A DNA stretch of 64,000 nucleotides from Flavobacterium ovatum (lineage in GTDB: Bacteria; Bacteroidota; Bacteroidia; Flavobacteriales; Flavobacteriaceae), in assembly GCF_040703125.1 (NCBI RefSeq), contig NZ_CP160035.1, positions 496,001-560,000 on the forward strand. The letters run 5' to 3'. The notes beneath the pieces were generated by a model. It did no database searches. It saw only the letters and a list, made by a program, of their open reading frames with translations, and had not been told where the DNA came from. Of the stretch, positions 1 to 8,748 are shown piece by piece. A program made the position numbers and the translations under genes. Positions within the stretch are counted from its first letter, which is position 1. The number at the start of each line of letters is the position of its first letter.

Positions 1-424
1 ATTTATCATAATTCACCGCAGCAAACTCTGTAAAATCTTTAATTCGGATGGGATACAAATGACAGGAAACTGGTTTTTTCCAATCTACCTCTCCTTGATT
101 ATAGGCTTGTTCTATTCCGCATAAAGCGGTTTTACCGTCAAAAATCACATACGCACAATCTTTTTCATCAATAAGAGGTGTTTCTAAATCCCCATCGGTT
201 CCTTTTCTCCAAACTCCTTGCGCCTCAATAGCAGCAATTCCTTCTTTACGTAGAAATGGTTTTACTTTAGGATAAATAGCTTCTAGAATTTTAGTCTCTT
301 CTTCGCTCAATGGCGCTCCAGCATCTCCGTCAACGCAACAAGCTCCTTTACAAGCTGATAAATTACAAACAAATTCTTTCCCTAAAATATCTTCTGAAAC
401 GATGGTTTTTCCTAATTGAAACAT
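1..424 (-). CDS. DUF3109 family protein (3' end outside window)
   Basis: The frame opens with ATG at 424 and runs off the left edge, giving 141 codons of the N-terminal part. The protein begins MFQLGKTIVSEDILGKEF and has a cysteine cluster CNLSACKGACC at about residues 20-30, with further cysteines in DEKDC, ALCG and VSCHLYPIR. Clustered cysteines followed by the SCHLYPIR motif are typical of the DUF3109 family (YkgJ-like, putative metal- or Fe-S-binding proteins), which is widespread in Bacteroidota. The biochemical role is unknown. There is no signal peptide, so it is presumably cytoplasmic. Truncation is by the window only; no damage is visible. Confidence 0.85.
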   Translation of the reverse strand, partial: MFQLGKTIVSEDILGKEFVCNLSACKGACCVDGDAGAPLSEEETKILEAIYPKVKPFLRKEGIAAIEAQGVWRKGTDGDLETPLIDEKDCAYVIFDGKTALCGIEQAYNQGEVDWKKPVSCHLYPIRIKDFTEFAAVNYDK

Positions 425-990
425 GGATTGTATTAACTGTGATTATAAAGTGCAAAGGTAGTCAATCAAATGCGAATCGGAAGACCAAAACTGAGCTATT
501 AACATATTGTAAAGGCAAATTAATCATTTTATAAGTCATGGATGACAAGCCTTACTTTCAAGTTGAATAATGAGTTTTTGCACAAAATCGGCTAGCACTA
601 CATCTATTGTCTTCCCTATCATGGTAGACACCGGCTATTATAACTATTTTATCGCCCCTAGCATTCACCATTAAAAACTATTAACAGTGTAATCACTATT
701 ATCTTAAACATCACCTTTGTTAATTTTGTAATGAAATCACTTCCAAAAATCAAAATCAAAAAAAACACTAAGCCAAAATGGATTAGCCGTTATTTAGTAA
801 ACATCTGGAATAGTACTCTTAGCTATTGCTGTTAAATTATTTATAACTAATGTTAAAGGACTATTCGTTTAAACATTTTTTTTATATTTTTATCCCCTAA
901 TATCGTATGTAAAGGCATTTACTACCCATTAAAACAGACTCAAAACCTCAATAAAAACAAGCCTTTACCTTAAATCAAAAATTAACTTTT
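425..990. other. intergenic region, no supported gene
   Basis: About 565 AT-rich bases between the divergent DUF3109 gene and the small membrane-protein gene. Both strands contain only short frames without a recognisable family. One TAnnTTTG-like element (TAATTTTG) lies at 722-729, but the short frame just after it is not convincing. It presumably holds the divergent promoters. I see no RNA gene or repeat. Confidence 0.5.
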
Positions 991-1194
991 ATGAAAATGT
1001 TTATCAACATATTAGTGTTTTTAGCTGTAGCACTAATCATCTTCAACATTACCATGCTAGATTTTAAAGATCCTTTTCAAGGTGATAGCGCTGTAGCGTT
1101 CATCGGAATTGGAGCTTCGTTTTGTGCCGTTTTAATTCTTCTAATTTTCAAGATGTCAAAAAAAATTGAAGAGAAAATGGATGACAAATTATAA
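991..1194 (+). CDS. small two-helix membrane protein
   Basis: A 67-residue protein with two hydrophobic segments (about residues 4-22 and 34-54), a short acidic loop (LDFKDPFQGDS) and a lysine/glutamate-rich tail (KMSKKIEEKMDDKL). I do not recognise a family. The stop codon shares one base with the ATG of the downstream oxidoreductase (TAATG), so the two are translationally coupled and probably form an operon. The charged tail after the second helix would face the cytoplasm under the positive-inside rule. It could be a membrane partner of the following enzyme, but that is only inferred from the coupling. Confidence 0.65.
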   Translation: MKMFINILVFLAVALIIFNITMLDFKDPFQGDSAVAFIGIGASFCAVLILLIFKMSKKIEEKMDDKL

Positions 1195-1808
1195 TGAAAT
1201 TTAATACTCTAATCATAGGTGGCGGTGTTTCTGGAATATCTTGTGCACTCGTTTTAGGTTCCGCCCAAAACAAAGTATTCGCCAAAGACAAGACAATTGG
1301 AATTTTCACACACCAAAAGTCTTCCGCACTTCAAGATGCTATTTTTAATAATGCTTATGGAATTACTCCAGGAACACTTGGATCTGAATTACTTCCTAAT
1401 TCAACCACGCATTTAGCCGATATATACCCCCATATTACTCAAATTCCAAACGAAAAAATAATCAAAATAGAAGGCGAATATCCTGATTTCAAAATCGTTA
1501 CTAATAAAAACAGTTACACGACAGAAATAGTGGTTATAGGCATTGGCTCTGCCAATACTTTTGACATCGAAGGTTTGATGGAATATGTAGAAACACATAA
1601 AAAAGCTTTATCCATAAAAAACCGCATTCAATTGCGAAATATAGATCATAAAGTAACTGAAGGAATTTACACCATTGGAACTTTAGCTGGATGGAGAAGT
1701 CAACTTGCTATTGCGGCTGGAAGTGGCGCAGCAGTTGCTACTGATATTCTTACGCTATGGAATGCCGGAGAACAAACCCATTCACACGACAGTATTCGAG
1801 AGAAATAA
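1194..1808 (+). CDS. FAD/NAD(P)-binding oxidoreductase, thioredoxin-reductase-like
   Basis: A 204-residue protein opening with a classic dinucleotide-binding motif, LIIGGGVSGISCALVLG (residues 6-22). A second region near the C-terminus, GIYTIGTLAGWRSQLAIAAG, matches the FAD-contacting segment that ends the thioredoxin reductase fold. At 204 residues it is shorter than true thioredoxin reductase (about 310) and lacks the CxxC redox pair, so it is a reduced FAD-fold protein of unknown substrate. The ATG overlaps the stop of the small membrane protein by one base. The gene converges on the S41 protease gene, with only 4 bases between the two stop codons. Confidence 0.75.
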   Translation: MKFNTLIIGGGVSGISCALVLGSAQNKVFAKDKTIGIFTHQKSSALQDAIFNNAYGITPGTLGSELLPNSTTHLADIYPHITQIPNEKIIKIEGEYPDFKIVTNKNSYTTEIVVIGIGSANTFDIEGLMEYVETHKKALSIKNRIQLRNIDHKVTEGIYTIGTLAGWRSQLAIAAGSGAAVATDILTLWNAGEQTHSHDSIREK

Positions 1809-1812
1809 TTTT

Positions 1813-3381
1813 TTATTTGGCTTTCATCACTTTTTGAATCATTTTATCTTCTTTCAAAAGCAATTCATAATATTGATTATCACCGTATAATTGTCGAGCA
1901 AACTCAGCACTCAAATACCGTTTCACTACTTCTTTATTTTTAGCAAGATCAAGAGCTAACCTGTTCTTATAAACAAAACGCTGAAACACATCATAATACT
2001 TATCAGTAAGACTCATTCTAGACATAAACTCTTTGAAAGATTCCTGTTTAAAATCCTTGCGGTGCAGGTCCAATTGTTCGAAAACAAAATTACTCACCAA
2101 TCCAGATTGCATTAAATAATTGACATTAGCGTCTTCAATTTCAATAGGCACAAAAACATCAGGAACAATTCCACCGCCACCATAAACAATTCGACCTTTA
2201 GGTGTTTTAAATTTCAAACTGTCAGCGATTTTTATACTGTCTTTAGCATACAATTCTCCCGTCAAAAAGCGAGATTCAGATTCTTTAAAATAGGATTCAT
2301 TTCCTTTACTATATGATTTTTGAATGGAACGTCCTGTAGGTGTATAATACCTCGCCACGGTTAACCTTACTGCAGAACCATCTTCAAAATTCATTTCACG
2401 CTGCACTAATCCTTTTCCGAACGAACGTCTTCCTACTATTGTCCCACGATCATTATCTTGAATAGCACCTGCTAAAATCTCACTAGCTGACGCACTGTTT
2501 TCGTTAATTAAAATAATTACTTTTCCATTTTCAAAAGCCCCATTTTCAGTTGCATATGTATTTTCAATGACTCCTTTCCTATTTTTCGTAAACACAATTA
2601 GTTGTTTATTTTTCAAAAAATCATCAGCAATAGCAATCGCTTGCTCCATATAACCACCACCATTGTTTCTGAGATCAAGAATTAAGCAATTCATTCCTGT
2701 CTTTTTTAATTGTAGCAAACCTTTTTTAAATTCGGTATAAGTAGTTTCAGAAAAACGATTGATCTTAACATAACCCGTTTTAGAATCTAGTAGCAATGCG
2801 ACATCTACACTTTTTAATGGAATCACATCCCTTTTTAAGCTGATATTTATCTTTTTTTGCTCAGATTTTCTATAAACAACCAACTGAATGGTAGAACCAC
2901 GTTCTCCTTTTAATTTAGAGAACAAACTATCAGATGGTAGTTTTCGGCCAAAAAGCTTGGTTTTATCTGCATAAAGGATTCGGTCACCAGATTTAATTCC
3001 TGCTTTGGCGGAAGGACCGTTATCTACTGGACGAATCACGGCCAAAGTATCTTTAAACATATAAAAACTAACCCCAATCCCTACAAAATCCCCACGCATA
3101 TTTTCCTCAACACGAACTTGCTCACGTGGTGGAACATAAATAGAATGTGGATCTAATTGCTTCATGATTTTATCTACCGTAAGATTCACTATCGAATCTG
3201 TATTGACATCATCTACATAGTCATTTTCGATAAAATCAATTAATCTGTTGAGTTTGTTTTTGGAACTATTTTTAGTTAAAAAGGGATTCTCGTTTGAAGT
3301 CTGCATCCATTCTCCCAATACCAAACCAAGAGCCAGAGTAGCTCCTAATAATAAAGGCAGGTATTTAGAATTAAATCCCAT
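1813..3381 (-). CDS. S41 family C-terminal processing peptidase (CtpA/Prc-like)
   Basis: A 522-residue serine protease that trims C-termini of envelope proteins. An N-terminal hydrophobic segment (about residues 7-24) acts as a signal or anchor. A PDZ domain follows (about 85-170, with GIGVSF and AKAGIKSGDRIL), then the S41 catalytic domain. The Ser/Lys dyad is visible: Ser298 in NSASASEIL and Lys323 in RRSFGKG, 25 residues apart as in E. coli Prc. The C-terminal 140 residues are a family-typical helical extension. The start ATG abuts the stop of the dCMP deaminase, so the two are an operon. Substrates cannot be told from the sequence. Confidence 0.93.
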   Translation of the reverse strand: MGFNSKYLPLLLGATLALGLVLGEWMQTSNENPFLTKNSSKNKLNRLIDFIENDYVDDVNTDSIVNLTVDKIMKQLDPHSIYVPPREQVRVEENMRGDFVGIGVSFYMFKDTLAVIRPVDNGPSAKAGIKSGDRILYADKTKLFGRKLPSDSLFSKLKGERGSTIQLVVYRKSEQKKINISLKRDVIPLKSVDVALLLDSKTGYVKINRFSETTYTEFKKGLLQLKKTGMNCLILDLRNNGGGYMEQAIAIADDFLKNKQLIVFTKNRKGVIENTYATENGAFENGKVIILINENSASASEILAGAIQDNDRGTIVGRRSFGKGLVQREMNFEDGSAVRLTVARYYTPTGRSIQKSYSKGNESYFKESESRFLTGELYAKDSIKIADSLKFKTPKGRIVYGGGGIVPDVFVPIEIEDANVNYLMQSGLVSNFVFEQLDLHRKDFKQESFKEFMSRMSLTDKYYDVFQRFVYKNRLALDLAKNKEVVKRYLSAEFARQLYGDNQYYELLLKEDKMIQKVMKAK

Positions 3382-3813
3382 TTACCCTTCTAAATCGACA
3401 ATTTGATCGACCACTACTCCAGCTTTCTTTAAAAATTGAATTCCAGAATCATCACGGTATCCGTTATGATACACCACTCTCTTAATACCGGATTGGTGAA
3501 TTAATTTACTACACTCTTTACAAGGCGAAAGTGTAATATACAAAGTAGCTCCCTCACAAGATTGTGTAGATCGCGCTACTTTCAAGATGGCATTTGCTTC
3601 AGCATGTAAAACATCCCAACGCGTTAAACCCGTCTCGTCCTCGCAACAATTATCAAACCCCCCAGGCGTACCATTATAGCCATCAGAGATAATCATTCGG
3701 TCTTTGACTATGATCGCGCCTACTTTTTTACGTTTACAATAAGACAATTGCCCCCATTCGGTTGCTATTCTAAGGTATGCTTTATCGTATTTATTTAATT
3801 TCGTTTTTTCCAT
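3382..3813 (-). CDS. dCMP deaminase family protein (ComEB-like)
   Basis: A 143-residue zinc-dependent deaminase. The catalytic motifs are intact: H70-A-E72 (zinc ligand and proton shuttle) and P-C98-K-E-C101 (zinc ligands). The GYNGTPGGFDNC segment is typical of dCMP deaminases, which convert dCMP to dUMP for thymidylate synthesis. The length fits the family. It lies head to tail with the S41 peptidase (0 bases apart) and the HupE/UreJ gene (2 bases apart), so all three are probably one minus-strand transcript. Family identity is secure; substrate is inferred from family. Confidence 0.9.
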   Translation of the reverse strand: MEKTKLNKYDKAYLRIATEWGQLSYCKRKKVGAIIVKDRMIISDGYNGTPGGFDNCCEDETGLTRWDVLHAEANAILKVARSTQSCEGATLYITLSPCKECSKLIHQSGIKRVVYHNGYRDDSGIQFLKKAGVVVDQIVDLEG

Positions 3814-3815
3814 AA

Positions 3816-4409
3816 TTATCTAAGCCAAATTTTGTTTGCCAATATCAAAGGCAAAACTACTCCAATTATAAATGCGGACATGACCAAAGTCCAGTCTCTT
3901 TTTGAAAATCTAAAGAATGTTTGTACAATATAAGATAAAATAAGAGTCACAAAAACAACTACTAGTTGCCCTACTTCTATCCCTAATGAAAATTCGCAAA
4001 GTGGTAATAATTTAGATGAGGTACTCCCTCCTAAAATGGCCTTAAAATAGCTTGAAAACCCAAGTCCATGTATTATTCCAAAAAACAAGGTAACAAAGAA
4101 AATCAAATTGACACTTTCTTTTTTATTGGTTTTTCCTGCGGTAAATAGATTGAATAGTGCCGTAATTAATATTGTTATAGGAATCAGCATCTCAACTACA
4201 CTGACTTTTATGGCTACAATTCCAAAAATTACCAATAGTAATGACATCGAATGCCCCAACGTAAACAAAGTCACTAATAACAAAATACGTTGCCAGTCTT
4301 TAAAACTAAAGGGAACCGACAAGGCTATTAGAAATAAAACATGATCATAGGAATAGACATCCAAGATGTGCTTTAATCCCAATTGAAAATAAATTAAAAA
4401 TTCAGACAT
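3816..4409 (-). CDS. HupE/UreJ family membrane protein
   Basis: A 197-residue, strongly hydrophobic protein with about six predicted membrane helices. Conserved histidines typical of the HupE/UreJ_2 family are visible in SYDHVLFLIAL (about residue 23), LFTLGHSMSL (about 53) and GIIHGLGFSSYF (about 115). The family includes nickel or cobalt permease-like accessory proteins of hydrogenase and urease loci. No urease or hydrogenase genes are nearby, so metal transport is only a family-level suggestion. It is probably the first gene of the transcript that continues into the dCMP deaminase and the S41 peptidase. Confidence 0.82.
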   Translation of the reverse strand: MSEFLIYFQLGLKHILDVYSYDHVLFLIALSVPFSFKDWQRILLLVTLFTLGHSMSLLLVIFGIVAIKVSVVEMLIPITILITALFNLFTAGKTNKKESVNLIFFVTLFFGIIHGLGFSSYFKAILGGSTSSKLLPLCEFSLGIEVGQLVVVFVTLILSYIVQTFFRFSKRDWTLVMSAFIIGVVLPLILANKIWLR

Positions 4410-4746
4410 AAGTTTTGTACTTTAAAATAGATATGGGACTGTAAACTTACGATTATTTTTGAAAATGGTGGATTCGAAACCCAAATAGTCCGCATCTCTT
4501 CTTAAGTGTTATTTTTTTATAAACCTCAACGACATGAATAAAGCTATTGCTTCCGTAAATGCAAAAATCCACTCCTAATTATAGAGTGGCATTTGTTCTT
4601 GTTCAGTTCTTACCTATCATTGTAAGCAATGTAAAAGTAAAAGAGAGTAACCCTTCGTGAATTACTTTTTAGTGACCACCACCTTCGCTGACAACGTGAA
4701 TTATACCTTGTTTTTTTTTTAAAATAAACGATTAAAAGAAAAACAC
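4410..4746. other. intergenic region with one weak hairpin
   Basis: Non-coding on both strands as far as can be judged. A 6-bp hairpin (CCACTC, 9-base loop, GAGTGG) sits near 4571-4591 without a strong T-tract. A segment near 4470-4485 resembles a tRNA T-arm but no tRNA can be built around it. The promoter of the HupE/UreJ operon should lie near the left edge. Confidence 0.45.
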
Positions 4747-4922
4747 CTAACTGTTACTCCACGTGAATTAGATTTAGCATCTATTTATTACTGAATATGT
4801 GAACAAAGGAAATAGCAGAAATCATGAATATATCTACTGGAGGAGGATGTTTATCAAGACATCGACTTTGCGAAAAATTTGATTTAACAAAAAAACTAAT
4901 AGATTTTCTATTGAACATTTAA
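4747..4922 (+). pseudogene. decayed C-terminal LuxR-type HTH of a regulator
   Basis: Two frames together spell the end of a LuxR-family DNA-binding domain. The first frame reads LTVTPRELDLASIYY and then a stop at 4792. From 4803, in another frame, it reads TKEIAEIMNISTGG, then CLSRHRLCEKFDLTKK, then LIDFLLNI and a stop at 4920-4922. The order LTPRE, KEIA..MNIS, SRxRLxxKF matches the HTH that ends Bacteroidota hybrid regulators with beta-propeller or TPR sensor regions. At least one frameshift and one in-frame stop are needed, and nothing upstream encodes the sensor part. I read it as a remnant of a mostly deleted gene. Confidence 0.6.
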
Positions 4923-5145
4923 TTCACACGAATAAACTAATCTGTTTTTGGTAAGATGTACAGCTATTGTTTGCAAATCACTTCACATAAAAACTATAGT
5001 ATAATCGAATAAATAAACATTCAAATAATAATGCGACACTTAGTGTTGCTTTATCTTCAATATACCTTGAATTTCATATTTTAAACAGAAATTTTTTATA
5101 TCATAAAAAATTAACAAATTGAATTTAAAGAAATAAAAATTAAAT

Positions 5146-5153
5146 TATCTTTG
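5146..5153 (+). promoter_or_regulatory. -7 promoter element of the TerB-like gene
   Basis: TATCTTTG matches the Bacteroidota -7 consensus TAnnTTTG. It lies 21 bases before the ATG at 5175. A TTG that could serve as the -33 element is at 5119-5121, with a slightly long spacer of 24. Confidence 0.6.
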
Positions 5154-5174
5154 CATTATATAAAAACAATAATT

Positions 5175-5606
5175 ATGTCATTTTCAGATTTATTTGATAG
5201 CGAATTCAAGCAAAGAAACAAAGGTCACTTTTCTGCAATTGTTCGTATTGCTTTAGCTGACGGTGCAGTAGCGCCTGAGGAAAAAAACTTTTTGGACAAA
5301 TTAGCTACGAAACTTGAAATTTCAGCTTCTGAATACGAAGAAATTTTAGAAAACCCAGCGATTTACCCAATCAACCCTCCTTATTTATACACTCAAAGAT
5401 TAGAGCGTTTGTATGATTTAGTGAGAATGGTTCATATTGATCATCATTTAGGAGACAAACAAGAACTTGTATTGAAAAAAATAGCTGTAGGTTTAGGTTT
5501 TACACCTAGCAATGTGAATTACATTGTTACTAAAGCTTTATCTTTAGTAGATAAAAAAGTGGATTACGAAACTTTTGCATACGAAATGCAAAACATGTAC
5601 AAGTAA
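5175..5606 (+). CDS. TerB family tellurite-resistance-like protein
   Basis: A 143-residue helical protein. The block AIVRIALADGAVAPEEKNFLDKLATKLEIS (about residues 21-50) carries the acidic ADG..xxxE pattern of the TerB/DjlA-N family, which binds metal through acidic residues. A second half, MVHIDHHLGDKQELVLKKIAVGLGF, repeats the same helical layout. I start at ATG 5175 because a longer frame beginning with TTG at 5151 would overlap the promoter element. Single-gene unit: its own promoter upstream and a strong terminator 21 bases downstream. No tellurite genes are nearby, so the resistance name should not be taken literally. Confidence 0.8.
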   Translation: MSFSDLFDSEFKQRNKGHFSAIVRIALADGAVAPEEKNFLDKLATKLEISASEYEEILENPAIYPINPPYLYTQRLERLYDLVRMVHIDHHLGDKQELVLKKIAVGLGFTPSNVNYIVTKALSLVDKKVDYETFAYEMQNMYK

Positions 5607-5626
5607 CACTTAGTTCATATAAATGC

Positions 5627-5658
5627 AAAAGCTCTTGAAAATTCAAGAGCTTTTTTTT
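5627..5658 (+). terminator. intrinsic terminator after the TerB-like gene
   Basis: A 13-bp perfect stem (AAAAGCTCTTGAA / TTCAAGAGCTTTT) with a 2-base loop, followed by a run of Ts. The flanking A and T tracts allow it to work in both directions, so it may also end the convergent fbp transcript. Confidence 0.85.
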
Positions 5659-5675
5659 ATGCTTTATCAGGTAGG

Positions 5676-6689
5676 TTATTCCTTGCTAGCTTTTAACATG
5701 AAATCCTCTGCTTTTTCCACCATATTATAACTTCCACAGAAAAAAGGCACTCTTTCGTGTAGTTCAGTTGGTTTAATTTCCATAATCCTATTAAATCCGT
5801 CCGAGGCTTTTCCCCCTGCTTGCTCCGCTATAAAAGCCATTGGATTGCATTCGTATAACAAACGTAACTTTCCTTTAGGAGCCTTAGAACTTGTTGGATA
5901 AATATATATCCCTCCTTTAATCATGTTTCTGTGGATGTCTGAAACCAAACTTCCAATATAACGTGACGTATAAGGACGATCTCCTTCTTCAGATTGACAA
6001 TATTTGAGATAATCTTTTACTCCTTGTGGAAACTGAACGTAATTCCCTTCATTGATAGAATAAATATTTCCATCTTTTGAAAATTGCATATTAGGATGTG
6101 ATAAGTAAAACGTTCCAATAGCTGGATTCAATGTAAATCCATTAACACCATGACCAGTTGTGTAAACTAACATAGTTGATGTCCCATAAATCACATAACC
6201 CGCAGCCACTTGACATGTGCCCGGCTGTAAAAAATCATCCAGAGTTACAGGAGTTCCTATTGGAGTTATCCTTCTATAAACTGAAAACACGGTCCCCACT
6301 GATACATTCACATCAATATTTGACGAACCGTCTAGAGGATCCATCAATACAATGTACTTATTAGCATGTTTATTGTCATTACCTCTTACAGTGATGAAAT
6401 CATCATTTTCCTCCGATGCGATTCCACATACAATCTCACGATTGATTAAGGTTTGAATAAAAACTTCATTGGCGTAGACATCTAATTTTTGCTGATCTTC
6501 ACCTTGAATATTCTGCTCCCCTGCAGCTCCAGTGATATCAACTAAACCAGCTTTATTCACTTTATAGCTGACCACTTTGGCCGCCAAGCGAATGGAATTT
6601 ATGATTCGGGATAATTCTCCAGACGAATATTGAAAAGCATTTTGGTTCTCAATAATAAATTCTCCGAGTGTTGTGTTGCGTTCTTCCAT
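5676..6689 (-). CDS. fbp: class I fructose-1,6-bisphosphatase
   Basis: A 337-residue enzyme that hydrolyses fructose-1,6-bisphosphate to fructose-6-phosphate in gluconeogenesis. The metal-binding signature [13 protein letters not shown] (Asp117, Asp120) is intact. So are the upstream acidic [13 protein letters not shown] and ASEEN segments, and the C-terminal [20 protein letters not shown] block that binds the sugar phosphate. The length is normal for the class I enzyme. It is a monocistronic minus-strand gene, divergent from the GNAT gene and convergent with the TerB-like gene. Confidence 0.96.
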   Translation of the reverse strand: MEERNTTLGEFIIENQNAFQYSSGELSRIINSIRLAAKVVSYKVNKAGLVDITGAAGEQNIQGEDQQKLDVYANEVFIQTLINREIVCGIASEENDDFITVRGNDNKHANKYIVLMDPLDGSSNIDVNVSVGTVFSVYRRITPIGTPVTLDDFLQPGTCQVAAGYVIYGTSTMLVYTTGHGVNGFTLNPAIGTFYLSHPNMQFSKDGNIYSINEGNYVQFPQGVKDYLKYCQSEEGDRPYTSRYIGSLVSDIHRNMIKGGIYIYPTSSKAPKGKLRLLYECNPMAFIAEQAGGKASDGFNRIMEIKPTELHERVPFFCGSYNMVEKAEDFMLKASKE

Positions 6690-6780
6690 TTAAGAAATCG
6701 TTGTAGTTAGTTTGAAGTCACAAATATCGTTTTTTTTGTGAAAAGGAAAATAATAAAACAAACCTAATTTGTTAGTATTG

Positions 6781-6788
6781 TATATTTG
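6781..6788 (+). promoter_or_regulatory. -7 promoter element before the GNAT gene
   Basis: TATATTTG, a perfect TAnnTTTG match, 49 bases before the ATG at 6838. It probably drives the GNAT-aspartate kinase pair. Confidence 0.5.
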
Positions 6789-6837
6789 CTAAATAATAAT
6801 TTAACAGATTGTTATAAAAATACAAAACAAACCCAAA

Positions 6838-7311
6838 ATGATCATTAGAAAAGGAACATCTACAGACATGAAAACCGTCTTGGAACTGATTCAAGAATTA
6901 GCCCTTTTTGAAAAAGAACCTGAGGCAGTAGAAATTACTGTTGCCAATTTAGTTCAAGATGCTTTTGGTGACAATCCGTTATTTGAAGTCTTTGTCGCAG
7001 AAATCGACAATAAAATCATAGGTATGGCTTTGTATTATTACAAATATTCTACTTGGAAAGGCAAAAGTATCCACTTAGAAGATTTGATTGTTACAGCATC
7101 TGAACGAGGGAAAGGTATTGGTCAAAAACTACTAGACAAAATGGTGACATTAGCCCAAGAAGAAAAAGTAAAACGTTTAGAATGGAATGTTTTGGATTGG
7201 AACAAATCTGCTATTGAGTTTTACGAACAATCAGGGGCCGAAATTCTAAAAGAATGGCAACTGGTTCGATTTGATGAAACTAGAATTATTAATTTTGCCA
7301 AAAAAAAATAA
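6838..7311 (+). CDS. GNAT family N-acetyltransferase
   Basis: A 157-residue acetyl-CoA-dependent acyltransferase. Motif A of the GNAT fold is visible as LIVTASERGKGIGQKLL (about residues 82-98, with the R/Q-x-x-G-x-G/A pyrophosphate-binding loop). The downstream LEWNVLDWNKSAIEFYEQSGAE block is motif B, typical of the spermidine/diamine acetyltransferase-like branch. The acceptor is unknown. It is followed after 27 bases by aspartate kinase on the same strand, likely one transcript. Confidence 0.88.
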   Translation: MIIRKGTSTDMKTVLELIQELALFEKEPEAVEITVANLVQDAFGDNPLFEVFVAEIDNKIIGMALYYYKYSTWKGKSIHLEDLIVTASERGKGIGQKLLDKMVTLAQEEKVKRLEWNVLDWNKSAIEFYEQSGAEILKEWQLVRFDETRIINFAKKK

Positions 7312-7338
7312 ATTAAAAATAAAATTACAATTAAGAAC

Positions 7339-8598
7339 ATGAGAGTATTTAAGTTTGGAGGTGCCTCTGTCAAAGACGCAGCAGGAATCAAGAATGTTTA
7401 CGATGTTTTACAAAAAGTAGGTTATGAAGATGTGTTACTTGTGGTTTCGGCTATGGGAAAAACAACCAATGCATTGGAATTAGTGATCAAAGACTATTTT
7501 GACAAATCACCTTCTTTGCAATCATCTGTTCAAGAAGTAAAAAAATACCATAACCAAATCCTTTTGGATTTATTTGAAGATGAAAATCATGAAGTTTTTC
7601 AAGCGGTAAAAACTCAGTTTTCTGATTTAGAATACTTTTTATCACATAACAAATCTCCTAATTACAACTTTGTTTACGACCAAGTAGTCAGTTTTGGAGA
7701 GTTGATTTCGACTACAGTTTTAAGTCACTATATGTCATTCATGGGAATTAAAACTCAGTGGATTGACGTACGTAATTTTGTAAAAACTGATGCGAACTAC
7801 AGAGATGCTGAAGTGGATTGGGAGTTAACGCAAAAGAACATTTCTAAAAACGTAAAAAGAAAAATCTTGAATATTACTCAAGGTTTCTTAGGCTCTGATG
7901 AAAACAACTTCACTACTACATTAGGACGTGAAGGTTCTGACTATACTGCTGCAATATTTGCTTATTGCTTAAATGCGGAAAGTGTTACCATCTGGAAAGA
8001 CGTTCCTGGAGTGATGAATGCTGACCCTAGGTATTTTGAAAATGCAAGTTTATTGAATCAAATATCGTACAGAGAAGCTATCGAATTAGCATTTTACGGA
8101 GCAACTGTAATTCACCCAAAAACGTTACAACCTCTACAAAAAAAGGAAATCCCTTTATACGTAAAATCATTTATAAACCCATTACTTAAAGGAACTGTAG
8201 TTTCTAAAGGAATGTCATTAGAACCTTATTTACCTTGTTATATTGTAAAAAGAGACCAACTTTTGATTTCTCTTTCGTCGATTGATTTCTCTTTCATCAT
8301 GGAAGAGCATATTAGTGAGATTTTTGCTTTGTTTCATGAATTTAAAATCAAAGTTAACTTAATTCAAAACTCAGCGATTAGTTTCTCTGTTTGTGTGGAA
8401 GATAAATTTGGTAATTTCAAAGATTTAAATGCTGTTTTATCTAAAAAGTTCAAAGTAGATTTTAGCGAACACGTGACTTTATACACCATCAGACACTTTA
8501 ACGACCTAGCAGCAGAAATGGTTGAGAAAGATAAAAACGTCATCTTGAAACAAGTAAGTACGGAGACCATGCAGATTATCACTAGCGAAAAAAAATAA
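7339..8598 (+). CDS. aspartate kinase (monofunctional)
   Basis: A 419-residue enzyme that phosphorylates L-aspartate, the first step toward lysine, threonine, methionine and isoleucine. The N-terminus MRVFKFGGASVKDAAGI carries the KFGG(A/T)S signature. The TLGREGSDYTAA and WKDVPGVMNADPR segments of the nucleotide- and aspartate-binding core are intact. The C-terminal 110 residues form a regulatory ACT-type region. There is no homoserine dehydrogenase domain, so it is not the fused ThrA/MetL type. It follows the GNAT gene and is itself followed by hairpins. Confidence 0.93.
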   Translation: MRVFKFGGASVKDAAGIKNVYDVLQKVGYEDVLLVVSAMGKTTNALELVIKDYFDKSPSLQSSVQEVKKYHNQILLDLFEDENHEVFQAVKTQFSDLEYFLSHNKSPNYNFVYDQVVSFGELISTTVLSHYMSFMGIKTQWIDVRNFVKTDANYRDAEVDWELTQKNISKNVKRKILNITQGFLGSDENNFTTTLGREGSDYTAAIFAYCLNAESVTIWKDVPGVMNADPRYFENASLLNQISYREAIELAFYGATVIHPKTLQPLQKKEIPLYVKSFINPLLKGTVVSKGMSLEPYLPCYIVKRDQLLISLSSIDFSFIMEEHISEIFALFHEFKIKVNLIQNSAISFSVCVEDKFGNFKDLNAVLSKKFKVDFSEHVTLYTIRHFNDLAAEMVEKDKNVILKQVSTETMQIITSEKK

Positions 8599-8651
8599 AT
8601 TATTGCATCAATAACACCCCAAATTTAATTCTTTGGGTGTGCCAAACAAAC

Positions 8652-8690
8652 AAAAGGGGCTATTTATCTTTACTGGTATTTAGCCCTTTT
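8652..8690 (+). terminator. probable terminator after aspartate kinase
   Basis: AAAAGGGG-CTA pairs with TAG-CCCTTTT across an 18-base loop, with one bulged G, followed by a short T run. A weaker hairpin (CACCC..GGGTG) lies just before it at 8615-8639. Confidence 0.55.
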
Positions 8691-8718
8691 CCATTCATAT
8701 TAATCCTTAAGAATATAC

Positions 8719-8726
8719 TACTTTTG
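8719..8726 (+). promoter_or_regulatory. -7 promoter element of the large outer-membrane protein gene
   Basis: TACTTTTG, a perfect TAnnTTTG match, 22 bases before the ATG at 8749. Confidence 0.5.
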
Positions 8727-8748
8727 ACTTATTGACGTTATATACGCT

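Noticed and set aside
310..534. A 74-codon plus-strand frame
   Set aside because: Mostly opposite the DUF3109 gene start and without a family or promoter.
732..870. A short basic reading frame after a TAATTTTG element
   Set aside because: Only a few dozen codons, would need a frameshift to look like a membrane peptide, and the promoter element is too close to its ATG.
4465..4500. tRNA on the minus strand (T-arm-like GGGTTTCGAATCCACC)
   Set aside because: No matching acceptor, D or anticodon arm could be built in the expected distance, and the T-stem does not pair well.
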